Assembly (NCBI GenBank): GCA_023436245.1
Contig: JAEZJZ010000021.1
Coordinates: 24,398-88,397 of the forward strand
Direction: 5' to 3'
DNA length: 64,000 bases
From: Bacillota bacterium
GTDB taxonomy: Bacteria; Bacillota; UBA994; UBA5500
The notes under the pieces were generated by a model. The model worked only from the letters and a program-made list of their open reading frames with translations. It was not told the origin of the DNA and did no database searches. Below, in pieces: positions 25,171 to 34,252 of the stretch. Positions within the stretch are counted from its first letter, which is position 1; the number at the start of each line of letters is the position of its first letter. The position numbers and the translations under genes are program-made.

Positions 25171-25488
25171 CAACAGGCCGGCTCGCGCTCGACGCTGAGC
25201 CGGCCTTAGTGTGTGAGTCAGGGGGACGGACTATTGACTCACCGTGAGGCAGCGGGACCGACCGGTCAAAGCTCAAAAGAGGGATCCTAACCCTGAGGTT
25301 CTGCTATACCGAAGCCCTGATCTCGATACCTCGTCTTCCTCGGGGTGATGCCCCGTCGCACACGATCAATGCTCGTTTTGGAGCTGTTGCCTGGCAGGCT
25401 TCGACAATGCCGGCAGTGCCTATGTGCTATAATCTTCATTGTACATAGACAGGTAACAAGCTCGTCGATGGGGAAGGAAGTGTTCAGC
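25171..25488. other. Intergenic region ylzJ to uppP with hairpins
   Basis: No gene seen in this 318-bp gap. It holds a perfect 10-bp stem AGGCCGGCTC/GAGCCGGCCT (25175-25206), probably a terminator although its T-run is poor. GTGAGTCA/TGACTCAC arms at 25213-25242 enclose GGGGGACGG. A small CGGGG/CCCCG hairpin lies near 25337. The uppP promoter region is at the right end. Confidence 0.6.
25428..25433 (+). promoter_or_regulatory. Probable uppP -10 box with nearby Spo0A-like box
   Basis: TATAAT at 25428-25433 is consensus, with no good -35 at 17 bp. TTCGACA at 25400-25406, on the reverse strand TGTCGAA, matches the 7-bp Spo0A box and lies where the -35 would be. Such a 7-mer is expected several times by chance in this window. 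Confidence 0.4.
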
Positions 25489-26310
25489 ATGCTACTGTGG
25501 GAAGTGATCGTTCTCGGTTTGGTTCAGGGGTTGACGGAGTTCTTGCCCGTCTCTAGCTCCGGTCACTTGGTTTTGACCCAGAGTCTGCTAGGGGTGAACA
25601 GTCCGGGATTGCTGCTGGAGATAGTGCTGCATCTCGGCACCCTAATCTCTGTGATCATCGTTTATTGGCACGATGTGATCGGCCTCTTCCGGGGACTATT
25701 CTCCCTTGTCAGCAATCCGCGCGGCAAACGCGTTGACCGCGATCTCAACACTTATCGGCGCATGATCGGGCTGTTACTCGTGGGGACGATTCCGGCTGCA
25801 ATCCTCGGGCTGACGATGGAACCTGTCTTCAGCGGGCTGTTCGAATCGCCGTTCGCTGTCGGGCTGGCGATGCTCTTAACTGGTGTGGTGCTTTTCTTGA
25901 TCTCGCGCCAGCGAGCTGGCAAGCGGAATTTTCGTCAGATGAACTGGTTCGATGCTTTGTTTGTGGGACTGGCCCAGGGCCTGGCCATCACCCCAGGGCT
26001 GTCGCGATCGGGCATGACCATCAGCGGCGCCCTCAGTCGCAAATTGGACCGAGAGACCGCGACCAGATTCTCTTTCCTGCTGTCGCTGCCGACAATTGCC
26101 GGGGCAGCCGTGTTGCAGTTTGTAGACGTGTTGGGTGATGTCAGTCAGATCGGCGACATCAAGCTGTTGGTCGCTGGTTTCCTGGCAGCGACCCTGGCCG
26201 GCATCTTCGCCATCAAGCTGCTGGTCAACGTGCTGAAAAAGGGTAGGCTGCAGTACTTCGCGTACTACGTATGGATCATCGGCTTGATCGCCATCTGGCG
26301 AGCGGCTTAG
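25489..26310 (+). CDS. uppP: Undecaprenyl-diphosphate phosphatase
   Basis: Integral membrane phosphatase recycling the C55 lipid carrier for peptidoglycan. The catalytic motifs [15 protein letters not shown] (residues about 13-27) and [13 protein letters not shown] are intact, with about eight hydrophobic helices over 273 aa. Longer in-frame starts exist, but GGAAGGAAG at 25472 positions ATG 25489. It is not a usual member of the ylzJ-ftsK neighbourhood, so it was probably inserted there. Confidence 0.95.
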   Translation: MLLWEVIVLGLVQGLTEFLPVSSSGHLVLTQSLLGVNSPGLLLEIVLHLGTLISVIIVYWHDVIGLFRGLFSLVSNPRGKRVDRDLNTYRRMIGLLLVGTIPAAILGLTMEPVFSGLFESPFAVGLAMLLTGVVLFLISRQRAGKRNFRQMNWFDALFVGLAQGLAITPGLSRSGMTISGALSRKLDRETATRFSFLLSLPTIAGAAVLQFVDVLGDVSQIGDIKLLVAGFLAATLAGIFAIKLLVNVLKKGRLQYFAYYVWIIGLIAIWRAA

Positions 26311-26324
26311 GGAGTGGAGATTTG

Positions 26325-28553
26325 ATGGAGAAGAAGACTAGACGCAGGCGGAGGAAGAAGAAGGAGATAGCACCGCTGATCAGGGAGGCTGTGTCCATCG
26401 CCATGATCGTGTTTGCCGTTACCTTGATGATCAGCCTGGGTCGGGACGCCGCAGGCATGGGTTTGTTCGGACTGGCTTTGCGCAAGACCTTCCTGGTTGT
26501 GTTCGGCACAAAGGGTAGTGGCCTGCTGGCGGCTGCGCTGGTGGTCTTCAGTCTTCGCCTTTTCCTCGGACGTAACCTGACGCCGGGGCGCTGGGAGTTG
26601 CCCTCCGGTGTGCTCTGCTTCCTGGTGGTTGTTACCGGTTGGCAGCTAATGGACGGGGTACTGCCGATTTCCGCTTGGGCGAACGGCACGACTGGCGGGT
26701 TCGTGGGTAATGCGCTGGTCTGGACCGTATCATCAGTCTTCGGACCGGTGGGTGCCTGGGTGGTGCTGGTCGGCTTGTTCCTGGTTTCTCTACTCGGGCT
26801 GACCAACCTTTCACTGGCGGCGTTGATCAACAAGGGCTGGTCCCTCTTTCTGGGTGTGTTGCGCACAGAAAGGCCGACTCGTGCCCCAAGGAAGCAGCCG
26901 GAGAAGCCGGTGCTGGCAACCTCTGTGCGGGAGTTCTCGCCTTCCGCCGAGTTGACGATTCAGGATTTCGCTGTCGAGCGGGCAGAGTCTGCCGCCCCCG
27001 TGCCAGAGCCGGTTGACCTGGTGTCTAGCCTGGCGCCAACAGAACCTGAACCTGCCACTGACTGGCAGGTGGAGCAACTGCCGCTGCCGGCGGCAAGCGC
27101 GGAAGCTGCGAGCGAGTATCAGTTGCCCCCGCTCTCGTTGCTGAACCGTCCGTTCCGCCCCCGGAGTACCAGACAAAATCAGGATATTTACGATAATAGT
27201 CAGACTCTCGAAAGCACTCTCGAGAACTTTGGCATCACTGCCAAAGTGGTGCAGGCAACCAAGGGTCCGGCCGTCACTCGCTACGAGATCCAAACGGCCC
27301 CTGGAACAAAAGTCAGCCGGGTCACCAGCCTAGCCGACGACATTGCCCTCAGCTTGGCTTGCTCGGAGGTGCGCATTGAGGCACCGATTCCAGGGAAGGC
27401 TGCTATCGGTATTGAGGTGCCGAACAAATCCGTCTCGTCGGTCCTGCTGCGGGACGTGCTGGAGAGCAGTGAGTTTCGCGATGCATCTCAGGTACTGACA
27501 GTTGGGCTCGGCAAGGACATCGCCGGCCAGGCGATCGTCGCCAACCTGGCGGACATGCCCCACCTGCTGATCGCCGGCGCCACCGGGTCCGGCAAGAGCG
27601 TCTGCATCAACAGCATGATTGCGAGCATTCTCTACAAGGCCAAACCTCAGGAAGTGCGCTTCCTGATGATTGACCCGAAAGTTGTAGAATTGTCCTGCTA
27701 CAACGGCATTCCGCATCTGCTTGCGCCAGTGGTCAATCAGCCGAAAAAGGCGGCTGCTGCGCTGAAGTGGGCGACGGTGGAGATGGAGAAGCGCTACAGC
27801 GCCTTTGCCAAGGCCGGCGTACGCGACATCACGCGGTTCAATGAGTGGGCAGAGGAGAGCGGCAAGGAGAAGCTCCCCTTCATCGTGATCATCATCGACG
27901 AACTGGCCGATCTGATGATGGTGGCCAGGGCAGATGTGGAAGACGCAATCTGCCGATTGGCTCAGATGGCCAGGGCATGCGGCATGCATCTCTTGATCGG
28001 TACCCAGCGACCGTCCACCGACGTAATCACTGGGCTAATCAAGGCCAACATTCCTTCACGCATATCCTTCGCCGTCTCCTCGCAAACTGACTCGCGGGTC
28101 ATTTTGGACATGGGCGGCGCGGAGAAGCTGCTCGGCAAAGGAGACATGCTGTTCGCACCGGTTGGAATCGGCAAGCCGCTGCGCATCCAGGGAGCCTACG
28201 TCTCCAATCGGGAGATCGAGTCGCTGGTTGAGTTCGTTGGCAGCCAACTGGAGGCGCAGTACGTGGAGCAACTCTGTCGAATTGAGGAATCGGTGCAGAA
28301 CGGACAGGACGATGAGCGAGATGAGCTGTTTGTGCAGGCCGCCAATGTCGTGGTGGAGGCGGGGCAGGCCTCTGTCTCGCTGTTGCAGCGGCGCTTGCGG
28401 GTAGGTTACACTCGGGCTGCCCGGCTGGTCGATCAGCTGGAATCGGCTGGCATCGTCGGGCCTTATGAGGGCAGTAAGCCAAGACAAGTGTTTAAGAATC
28501 GCGAAATTGTAAAAAACATAACAGAGGCAGGAAAAAGACCGCAAACCATGTAG
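26325..28553 (+). CDS. ftsK: DNA translocase FtsK/SpoIIIE
   Basis: Septal ATP-driven DNA pump for chromosome segregation in division and into the forespore. Of 742 aa, the N-terminus is very basic (RRRRKKK) with four membrane helices up to about 170. A variable linker follows, then the motor domain with Walker [10 protein letters not shown] (about 424-432) and Walker [12 protein letters not shown]. The C-terminal winged-helix gamma domain reads [30 protein letters not shown] directs the ATG at 26325. It is located as in B. subtilis spoIIIE. Confidence 0.96.
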   Translation: MEKKTRRRRRKKKEIAPLIREAVSIAMIVFAVTLMISLGRDAAGMGLFGLALRKTFLVVFGTKGSGLLAAALVVFSLRLFLGRNLTPGRWELPSGVLCFLVVVTGWQLMDGVLPISAWANGTTGGFVGNALVWTVSSVFGPVGAWVVLVGLFLVSLLGLTNLSLAALINKGWSLFLGVLRTERPTRAPRKQPEKPVLATSVREFSPSAELTIQDFAVERAESAAPVPEPVDLVSSLAPTEPEPATDWQVEQLPLPAASAEAASEYQLPPLSLLNRPFRPRSTRQNQDIYDNSQTLESTLENFGITAKVVQATKGPAVTRYEIQTAPGTKVSRVTSLADDIALSLACSEVRIEAPIPGKAAIGIEVPNKSVSSVLLRDVLESSEFRDASQVLTVGLGKDIAGQAIVANLADMPHLLIAGATGSGKSVCINSMIASILYKAKPQEVRFLMIDPKVVELSCYNGIPHLLAPVVNQPKKAAAALKWATVEMEKRYSAFAKAGVRDITRFNEWAEESGKEKLPFIVIIIDELADLMMVARADVEDAICRLAQMARACGMHLLIGTQRPSTDVITGLIKANIPSRISFAVSSQTDSRVILDMGGAEKLLGKGDMLFAPVGIGKPLRIQGAYVSNREIESLVEFVGSQLEAQYVEQLCRIEESVQNGQDDERDELFVQAANVVVEAGQASVSLLQRRLRVGYTRAARLVDQLESAGIVGPYEGSKPRQVFKNREIVKNITEAGKRPQTM

Positions 28554-28616
28554 GAATAATGTGGTTTCGTGTCGAAACTGTGTCGTACTACGTTAACGGG
28601 CTAGGAGGTGTCAGCG

Positions 28617-29537
28617 ATGGGTCACCTAGGTGAGCTACTGCGTCAACGGCAGGAATCGCTAGGGCTTTCGTTGACTGACCTGCAGGACCGCACCAAGATT
28701 CGCGAGAAATACATCAAGGCCATCCTGCAAGGCAAATACGATGTGATTCCAGGAGAGGTATACCTGCGAGGCTTCATTCGTTCTATAGCCAGCGAGCTGG
28801 GAATAGACCCCGGGGAGGCCATGCAGGCCTATTATCAGGACCAAGGGCAGACGACAACTGAGGGTTTGGAAGCTCAGCCGCCAACCTCAAGTCCGGTCCC
28901 GAAGCCGGCGGAAACCCGTGAGCCGGAGCGGACGCCTGAACCACGTGCGGCAGTGCCGCCGCGTCGGGCAACAACGGCCGCCCCTGCGCAGAGGGTGGTC
29001 TCTTCCGGCACAGACCGCAACCGCCGCAGGCGGCGAAATGGCGCGCCTTGGGCTGTGGCAATCGGGCTGCTGATCCTAGTGGCCGCTGGCGTCTGGTATT
29101 GGAGCACTTATCTCCGGACTCCGGTAGAGCCGCCACCGACGGATCCCCCGGTTGTGCAGAATCCACCACCGGTGAATGAGCCTGATCCCCCTGCACCAAC
29201 GACGACAGTCACGCTGACAAACCCAGGTGCCAAGGATCTGGTCTATATGGTCAAGCCGGGGCCACTCACAGTGAATCTGTCCACCATCGAACGCGGTGCT
29301 TGCTGGTTGCGGGTTGTCACTGACGAAGGAACGCCTGCTGCCACCACTCAAGAGTTGACTATCGGCACGCGGCCGACCGAAGAAGTTCGAAGTTTGAGGG
29401 TCGAGGCAAATCAGCAGATCTTCATCCGAGCTGGTTATCCGACAGCGCTCATTCTAGAGATCAATGGAGAAAACCTCGGCATAGTCGGCGGGGAGAATCC
29501 TCGCACATTGACAATCGAGGTGGACCCGACTCCCTAA
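28617..29537 (+). CDS. rodZ: RodZ-like cytoskeletal protein
   Basis: A 306-aa bitopic membrane protein linking MreB to the cell-wall machinery. An N-terminal HTH_25 domain (about 1-72; LGELLRQRQESLGLSL) is followed by a Pro/Arg-rich cytoplasmic linker, one membrane helix (WAVAIGLLILVAAGVWYW, about 142-160), a Pro-rich stretch and an extracellular DUF4115 beta domain. AGGAGGTG overlaps an upstream GTG, so ATG 28617 is the start. Confidence 0.9.
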   Translation: MGHLGELLRQRQESLGLSLTDLQDRTKIREKYIKAILQGKYDVIPGEVYLRGFIRSIASELGIDPGEAMQAYYQDQGQTTTEGLEAQPPTSSPVPKPAETREPERTPEPRAAVPPRRATTAAPAQRVVSSGTDRNRRRRRNGAPWAVAIGLLILVAAGVWYWSTYLRTPVEPPPTDPPVVQNPPPVNEPDPPAPTTTVTLTNPGAKDLVYMVKPGPLTVNLSTIERGACWLRVVTDEGTPAATTQELTIGTRPTEEVRSLRVEANQQIFIRAGYPTALILEINGENLGIVGGENPRTLTIEVDPTP

Positions 29538-29556
29538 GCGGAATCGTTTGTTGATC

Positions 29557-29590
29557 AGGTGGCTCCTCTGTCTCTGGGGAGCCACCTTTG
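29557..29590 (+). terminator. Terminator after rodZ
   Basis: AGGTGGCTCC (29557-29566) pairs with GGAGCCACCT (29578-29587), perfect 10 bp with an 11-nt loop, then TTGTTGTG. The T tract is moderate. Confidence 0.75.
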
Positions 29591-29596
29591 TTGTGA

Positions 29597-29626
29597 TTGA
29601 TCTGACGTTCGCTATGGTATGATAAT
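29597..29626 (+). promoter_or_regulatory. Probable promoter for the YgiQ-type gene
   Basis: TTGATC (29597-29602), 18-bp spacer, GATAAT (29621-29626). It follows the rodZ terminator and points toward the next gene, about 150 bp away. Confidence 0.5.
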
Positions 29627-29695
29627 GCAAAGCACGACACCGACTGCAGCGGATGCCTTTGACGGCGACGTGCGTGCTGCCAGGGGAGCAAATCT

Positions 29696-29744
29696 GTCCC
29701 CAATTATTCAAAGTGAGTAATCGAGAACCGTCCCCAATTATTCA
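29696..29744 (+). repeat. Direct repeat of GTCCCCAATTATTCA
   Basis: Two exact 15-bp copies (29696-29710 and 29730-29744), 34 bp apart, upstream of the YgiQ-type gene. They resemble GGGGACGG-type REP sequences, but no associated transposase gene is in the window. Confidence 0.7.
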
Positions 29745-29774
29745 TTCGACTGCCCCCAGATAAGGAGGGGAAAG

Positions 29775-31709
29775 ATGCGTACACTGGAGCTAGGAGATCA
29801 TTTCCTGCCGATGAGCAGGTCAGAGATGCAGCAACTTGGCTGGGATGAGCTGGACTTCGTGTTGATCACCGGTGATGCCTACGTCGACCACCCCAGCTTC
29901 GGCCCGGCGATCATCGGTCGCCTGTTGGAGCATGCCGGCTACCGCGTCGGTATCATCGCTCAGCCGGACTGGCGTTCTGAGCGGGACTTTCAAAAACTCG
30001 GCCGTCCCCGGTTGGCCGCCTTGGTCACGGCTGGCAATCTCGATTCCATGGTCAGCAATTACACTGCTGCAAAACGCCCGCGGCGAGAAGATGACTACTC
30101 GCCGGGAGGAATCGGTGGCAGACGCCCCGACTTGGCCACCATTGCTTATGCCAACCGCGTCAGACAGGCATTCAAGGGTCTGCCGATCATTATCGGCGGC
30201 ATCGAGGCTAGCCTCAGGCGACTGGCGCACTACGACTGGTGGGGTGACAGACTGCGGCGCAGCATTCTGATCGACAGTCGGGCTGATGTGCTCGTCTACG
30301 GGATGGGTGAGTCCAGCATCATCGAGTTGGCTGGCATGCTCACGCTGGACAACTGGCGGGACCTGCTGCCGAAGGTGCGCGGCATTTGCTACCTGAGCGA
30401 CCACGCGCCGGGTGATGCGGTGATCCTGCCCAGCTTCGAGCAGATGGATCAGGACAAATTGGCCTACGCGAAAGCCTTTCGATTGAGTTTCCTGGAGCAG
30501 GACGCCTGCAGTGGACGCAGAGTAGCCGGACCGCATGGCGACAAATATGTGATTCAGCAACCGCCTTCTCAGCCACTCACCCGGACAGCCCTGGATCAGG
30601 TCTACGAACTGCCGTATATGCGCCAGTGGCATCCGGTTTATAACAGCTTTGGCGGCGTCCCGGCGTTGGAGGAAGTGCAGTTCAGCATCACCAGTCATCG
30701 CGGTTGTTTCGGTTCTTGCTCGTTCTGTGCCCTGACTGCTCACCAAGGGCGGGTGATCCAGTCGCGCAGCCGGGAATCATTGCTGGCCGAAGCTAGACTG
30801 TTGACCAAACTGCCAGGCTTCAAGGGATACATCCACGACGTTGGCGGTCCGACTGCCAATTTTCACGAAATGGCTTGCCAAGCCCAGGCGGAGCGGGGAG
30901 CCTGCCGCAACAAGCAGTGTCTGCATCCCAGTCTCTGTAATCAACTAGAGGTGGATCATCGCGAATACGTGCAGGTGCTGCGCGAGATGCGAGCGTTGCC
31001 GGGAGTGAAGAAGGTCTTTGTGCGCTCGGGGCTACGCTTCGACTATCTGCTGGCCGACAAATCGGATGATTTCTTCTCGGATTTGGTGGAGCACCATGTT
31101 TCCGGTCAACTCAAGGTTGCCCCGGAGCACGTCAGCGCGCGCGTGACCAAGCTGATGGGAAAGCCCGGTCGGGAGACATTTGACCGTTTTCGGGAGCGTT
31201 ACGCCGAGCACAACCAGCGTCTAGGCAAGAAGCAGTACCTGGTACCCTATTTCATGTCCAGCCACCCTGGAAGTACCTTGTCAGACGCCATCGAGTTGGC
31301 TGAGTATCTGCGCGATACTGGGCTGCGGCCAGAGCAGGTGCAGGACTTCATCCCGACGCCGGGGTCACTATCCACTGCCATGTTCTATACTGGTGTGCAC
31401 CCTCTGACCGCAGAAAAGGTGCACGTTCCGCGCAGCGAGGACGAGAAGGCAATGCAGCGGGCGCTGCTGCAGTATTGGATGCCGAAGAATCGGGAACTGG
31501 TCGCTCGCGCCTTGCGGGAAGCCGGGCGAACCGATCTGATCGGCTTTGGCCCCAAATGCCTGATTGGCCCACCGTCGGGCGGAGGCACAAATCGTCATCC
31601 GGTCAGGCAGCAGAGAGCAGGAGCCGCCAACCAGGGCCCAAAGCAAAACCAGAAGCCAGGTCCGAAGACACGTGCTAAACAGGGTGAGAGGAGGAGGCGG
31701 GGAAGTTGA
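29775..31709 (+). CDS. YgiQ-family radical SAM protein
   Basis: A 644-aa protein with an N-terminal B12-binding-like domain and a radical SAM core. The [4Fe-4S] motif appears as GCFGSCSFCALTAHQG (Cys-x3-Cys-x2-Cys, about residues 313-320). KVFVRSGLRFDY and SSHPGSTLSDAIELAEYL are typical of this family. The last ~45 residues form a basic Arg/Lys/Gln tail. The reaction is unknown for the family. The stop overlaps the start of the following helicase gene by 4 nt. Confidence 0.9.
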   Translation: MRTLELGDHFLPMSRSEMQQLGWDELDFVLITGDAYVDHPSFGPAIIGRLLEHAGYRVGIIAQPDWRSERDFQKLGRPRLAALVTAGNLDSMVSNYTAAKRPRREDDYSPGGIGGRRPDLATIAYANRVRQAFKGLPIIIGGIEASLRRLAHYDWWGDRLRRSILIDSRADVLVYGMGESSIIELAGMLTLDNWRDLLPKVRGICYLSDHAPGDAVILPSFEQMDQDKLAYAKAFRLSFLEQDACSGRRVAGPHGDKYVIQQPPSQPLTRTALDQVYELPYMRQWHPVYNSFGGVPALEEVQFSITSHRGCFGSCSFCALTAHQGRVIQSRSRESLLAEARLLTKLPGFKGYIHDVGGPTANFHEMACQAQAERGACRNKQCLHPSLCNQLEVDHREYVQVLREMRALPGVKKVFVRSGLRFDYLLADKSDDFFSDLVEHHVSGQLKVAPEHVSARVTKLMGKPGRETFDRFRERYAEHNQRLGKKQYLVPYFMSSHPGSTLSDAIELAEYLRDTGLRPEQVQDFIPTPGSLSTAMFYTGVHPLTAEKVHVPRSEDEKAMQRALLQYWMPKNRELVARALREAGRTDLIGFGPKCLIGPPSGGGTNRHPVRQQRAGAANQGPKQNQKPGPKTRAKQGERRRRGS

Positions 31710-33985
31710 ATCTGGAACAGTTTGTCAACTATTTGGAACAGGATGCGGCGATCAAGGAGAATATCCGGCAGCATTTGGTCTTTCCCAGCGTTCCGGCCGT
31801 TTATCAGGACTTCCCCGCCAGCCTCGACCCGCGTATCGTCACCTATCTCAAGCAGAAGGGCATTGACCGGCCTTATTCGCACCAAGCAGAGGTTTGGCAG
31901 GCTGTGGCGGAAGACCGCGATGCAGTTGTGGTCACGCCTACTGCTTCCGGCAAGACGCTCTGCTACAACGTTCCGGTGTTGAATCAGATCTTGGACGATC
32001 CAACCAGTCGAGCCCTTTACCTGTTTCCGACCAAGGCTTTGGCTCAGGATCAGGTGGTGGAACTGCAGCGGGCAGCCGATGAGATGGGCGTGGACATTCG
32101 CACTTTCACCTATGACGGCGACACCCCGCCCACCGCCCGTCAGGCGGTGCGCACCGCTGGCCATATCGTGGTCACCAATCCCGACATGCTGCACACCGGC
32201 ATTCTGCCTCATCACACCAAGTGGGTGAAGCTGTTTCAGAATCTGCGTTATGTGGTGATCGATGAGTTGCACACCTACCGGGGGGTGTTCGGCAGCCACG
32301 TGGCCAATGTGATTCGGCGGCTGATTCGTCTCTGTCGCTTCTACGGCAGTAACCCCCGCTTCATTTGCAGTTCGGCCACTATCGCCAATCCAAAGGAACT
32401 GGCAGAGCAGTTGATTGGGCGCGAGGTTTGTCTGATCGATCAAAACGGCGCTCCTCGCAGCGAGCGCCATCTGCTGTTCTACAATCCGCCGCTGGTCAAC
32501 GCCCAGCTTGGCATCAGGAAGAGCAGTCTGCTGGAGGCGACGCGCCTGGCCGACATCAGTCTGGGCAACGGCCTGCAGACGATTGTCTTCGGACGCAGTC
32601 GCCAGTCCGTGGAACTGATGCTCACCTATCTGCGTGAACGGCAGGGAGTTGGCAGTCGGGTGGCTGGCTACCGTGGTGGGTACTTGCCGACCGAGCGGCG
32701 ACGCATCGAGCAAGGGCTGCGCAGCGGCGAGATACTCGGGGTAGTGAGCACCAATGCGCTGGAGCTGGGTGTGGACATCGGACAACTCGAGGTCTGTGTG
32801 CTGGCTGGCTATCCGGGAACGATCGCCAGTGCTTGGCAACAGATGGGCAGAGTGGGACGTCGGCAGGGTTCATCCCTAGCGATTGTGGTTGGCTCCAGTC
32901 TGCCGCTCGACCAATTCATGATGCAGCAACCGGACTACTTCCTGGGCGCCTCTCCGGAACATGGTTTGATCAACCCGGAGAACCTCTCCATTCTGGTCAG
33001 CCACCTGAAGTGCGGTGCATTTGAATTGCCCTATTCTCAGGCGGAAGTAGCCGATGATTTCAATCGCCGCGAGATTCTAGATTTTCTGGCCGATGCCTCG
33101 GTCTTGCGCCGGGCGGAGGGGCGTTACTTTTGGATGAGCGCCGCTTTCCCAGCCGAGGAAATCGGCTTGCGCAGTGCCAGCATCGACAACTTCGTGATCA
33201 TCAGGCAGGAGCATGGCCATAGTCAGGTAATCGGTGAGATTGACCGTATCGGAGCCATGACCACGGTGCACGATGAGGCGATCTATCTGCATGGCGGACA
33301 GCAGTTCCATGTGGATCGGCTCGACTTTGCGGAAAAGAAGGCGTACGTACATCCGGTGGACGTGGACTACTATACAGATGCCAACCTGGCGGTCAACCTG
33401 CAGGTGCTCTCCGTTCTGCAGCAGGATGAGGGTTTGGATTACTCCTGCTTTGCCGGCGAAGTGGCTGTCACCATCTTTGCTACCATCTTCAAGAAGGTGC
33501 GTTTGCATACCCACGAGAATGTCGGCTGGGGCAAGATCCGTCTGCCGGAAGAACAGGTGCATACCACCGCCTTCTGGCTGACCGTGGACGGCAATCTCGG
33601 CTACAGCGCCGATGAGTTGCAGAGTGGCTTGGTCGGATTGACCAACTTGCTTAAATCGATAGCACCGATCTACCTGCTGACCGACAGTCGCGACTTGGGC
33701 GTCGCCTGTCAGGTGAAGTCGCCGTTCACCAATCTGCCTACTGTCTTTCTGTATGACATGTATCCCGGCGGCATTGGTTTGGCGGAGAAGCTGTTCACCA
33801 TGCGCCACGAGTTGTTGCAGGCGGCACAGAGGGCAGTCGACTCCTGCCCTTGCCAGAGCGGCTGCCCTTCCTGTATTGGACCGGCAAATGAAGTCGGTGA
33901 GCGGGGCAAGCAACTGGTCAGAGAGTTGCTGAAATCGATGCAGACATCGACCGTCAGCGAGAATGGCAAGTCTCAAGCCATCTGA
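31706..33985 (+). CDS. mrfA: DEAD/DEAH-box helicase of the MrfA (YprA) family
   Basis: A 759-aa superfamily 2 helicase; B. subtilis MrfA acts in mitomycin-C damage repair. Motif I is PTASGKT (about 77-83), motif II DELH (about 187-190), and motif VI lies near WQQMGRVGRRQG. The C-terminal DUF1998 domain has four Cys in SCPCQSGCPSCIG, a likely metal site. It starts with TTG 31706 after GGAGGAGG, overlapping the previous stop. The last codons and stop TGA lie in a palindromic repeat, so the C-terminus may have been altered by it. Confidence 0.9.
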   Translation: MNLEQFVNYLEQDAAIKENIRQHLVFPSVPAVYQDFPASLDPRIVTYLKQKGIDRPYSHQAEVWQAVAEDRDAVVVTPTASGKTLCYNVPVLNQILDDPTSRALYLFPTKALAQDQVVELQRAADEMGVDIRTFTYDGDTPPTARQAVRTAGHIVVTNPDMLHTGILPHHTKWVKLFQNLRYVVIDELHTYRGVFGSHVANVIRRLIRLCRFYGSNPRFICSSATIANPKELAEQLIGREVCLIDQNGAPRSERHLLFYNPPLVNAQLGIRKSSLLEATRLADISLGNGLQTIVFGRSRQSVELMLTYLRERQGVGSRVAGYRGGYLPTERRRIEQGLRSGEILGVVSTNALELGVDIGQLEVCVLAGYPGTIASAWQQMGRVGRRQGSSLAIVVGSSLPLDQFMMQQPDYFLGASPEHGLINPENLSILVSHLKCGAFELPYSQAEVADDFNRREILDFLADASVLRRAEGRYFWMSAAFPAEEIGLRSASIDNFVIIRQEHGHSQVIGEIDRIGAMTTVHDEAIYLHGGQQFHVDRLDFAEKKAYVHPVDVDYYTDANLAVNLQVLSVLQQDEGLDYSCFAGEVAVTIFATIFKKVRLHTHENVGWGKIRLPEEQVHTTAFWLTVDGNLGYSADELQSGLVGLTNLLKSIAPIYLLTDSRDLGVACQVKSPFTNLPTVFLYDMYPGGIGLAEKLFTMRHELLQAAQRAVDSCPCQSGCPSCIGPANEVGERGKQLVRELLKSMQTSTVSENGKSQAI

Positions 33986-34170
33986 TCCAGAACCCGGCGG
34001 TACCCAAAAGCGGTTGCACTGAGACTTGACGCCCCGTGATAGATCCACATTGACAGAGTACGAGTACGGCGTTAAGTCTCAAACCATATGATACAAGGCC
34101 TAGCAATACCCAGAAGCAATTGGAGTGAGACCTAACGCCGCATTGATAGTTTTGGGATTGACAGATTACT
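33965..34170 (+). repeat. Tandem pair of AAGTCT palindromic elements
   Basis: Copy A has arms near CAAGTCTCA (33967-33975) and TGAGACTTGACGCC (34020-34033). Copy B has arms GGCGTTAAGTCTCA (34068-34081) and TGAGACCTAACGCC (34126-34139), inverted with one mismatch. Both are followed by TTGACAGA(G/T)TAC, so the repeating unit is about 100 bp. They fill nearly all of the 267-bp gap before rimO. No clear promoter was found among them. Confidence 0.85.
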
Positions 34171-34252
34171 GAAGTGGGTGGCTCTCTGTAGCGGAAGTAT
34201 GCTACCATTACATTCAGGCACTGCCTGAGCAGTGTGGTGAGGAGGCTCTATC

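Noticed and set aside
31595..32839. 414-codon open frame on the minus strand opposite the MrfA-type helicase
   Set aside because: Antisense shadow of a gene with intact helicase motifs; composition is typical of a reverse-frame artefact.
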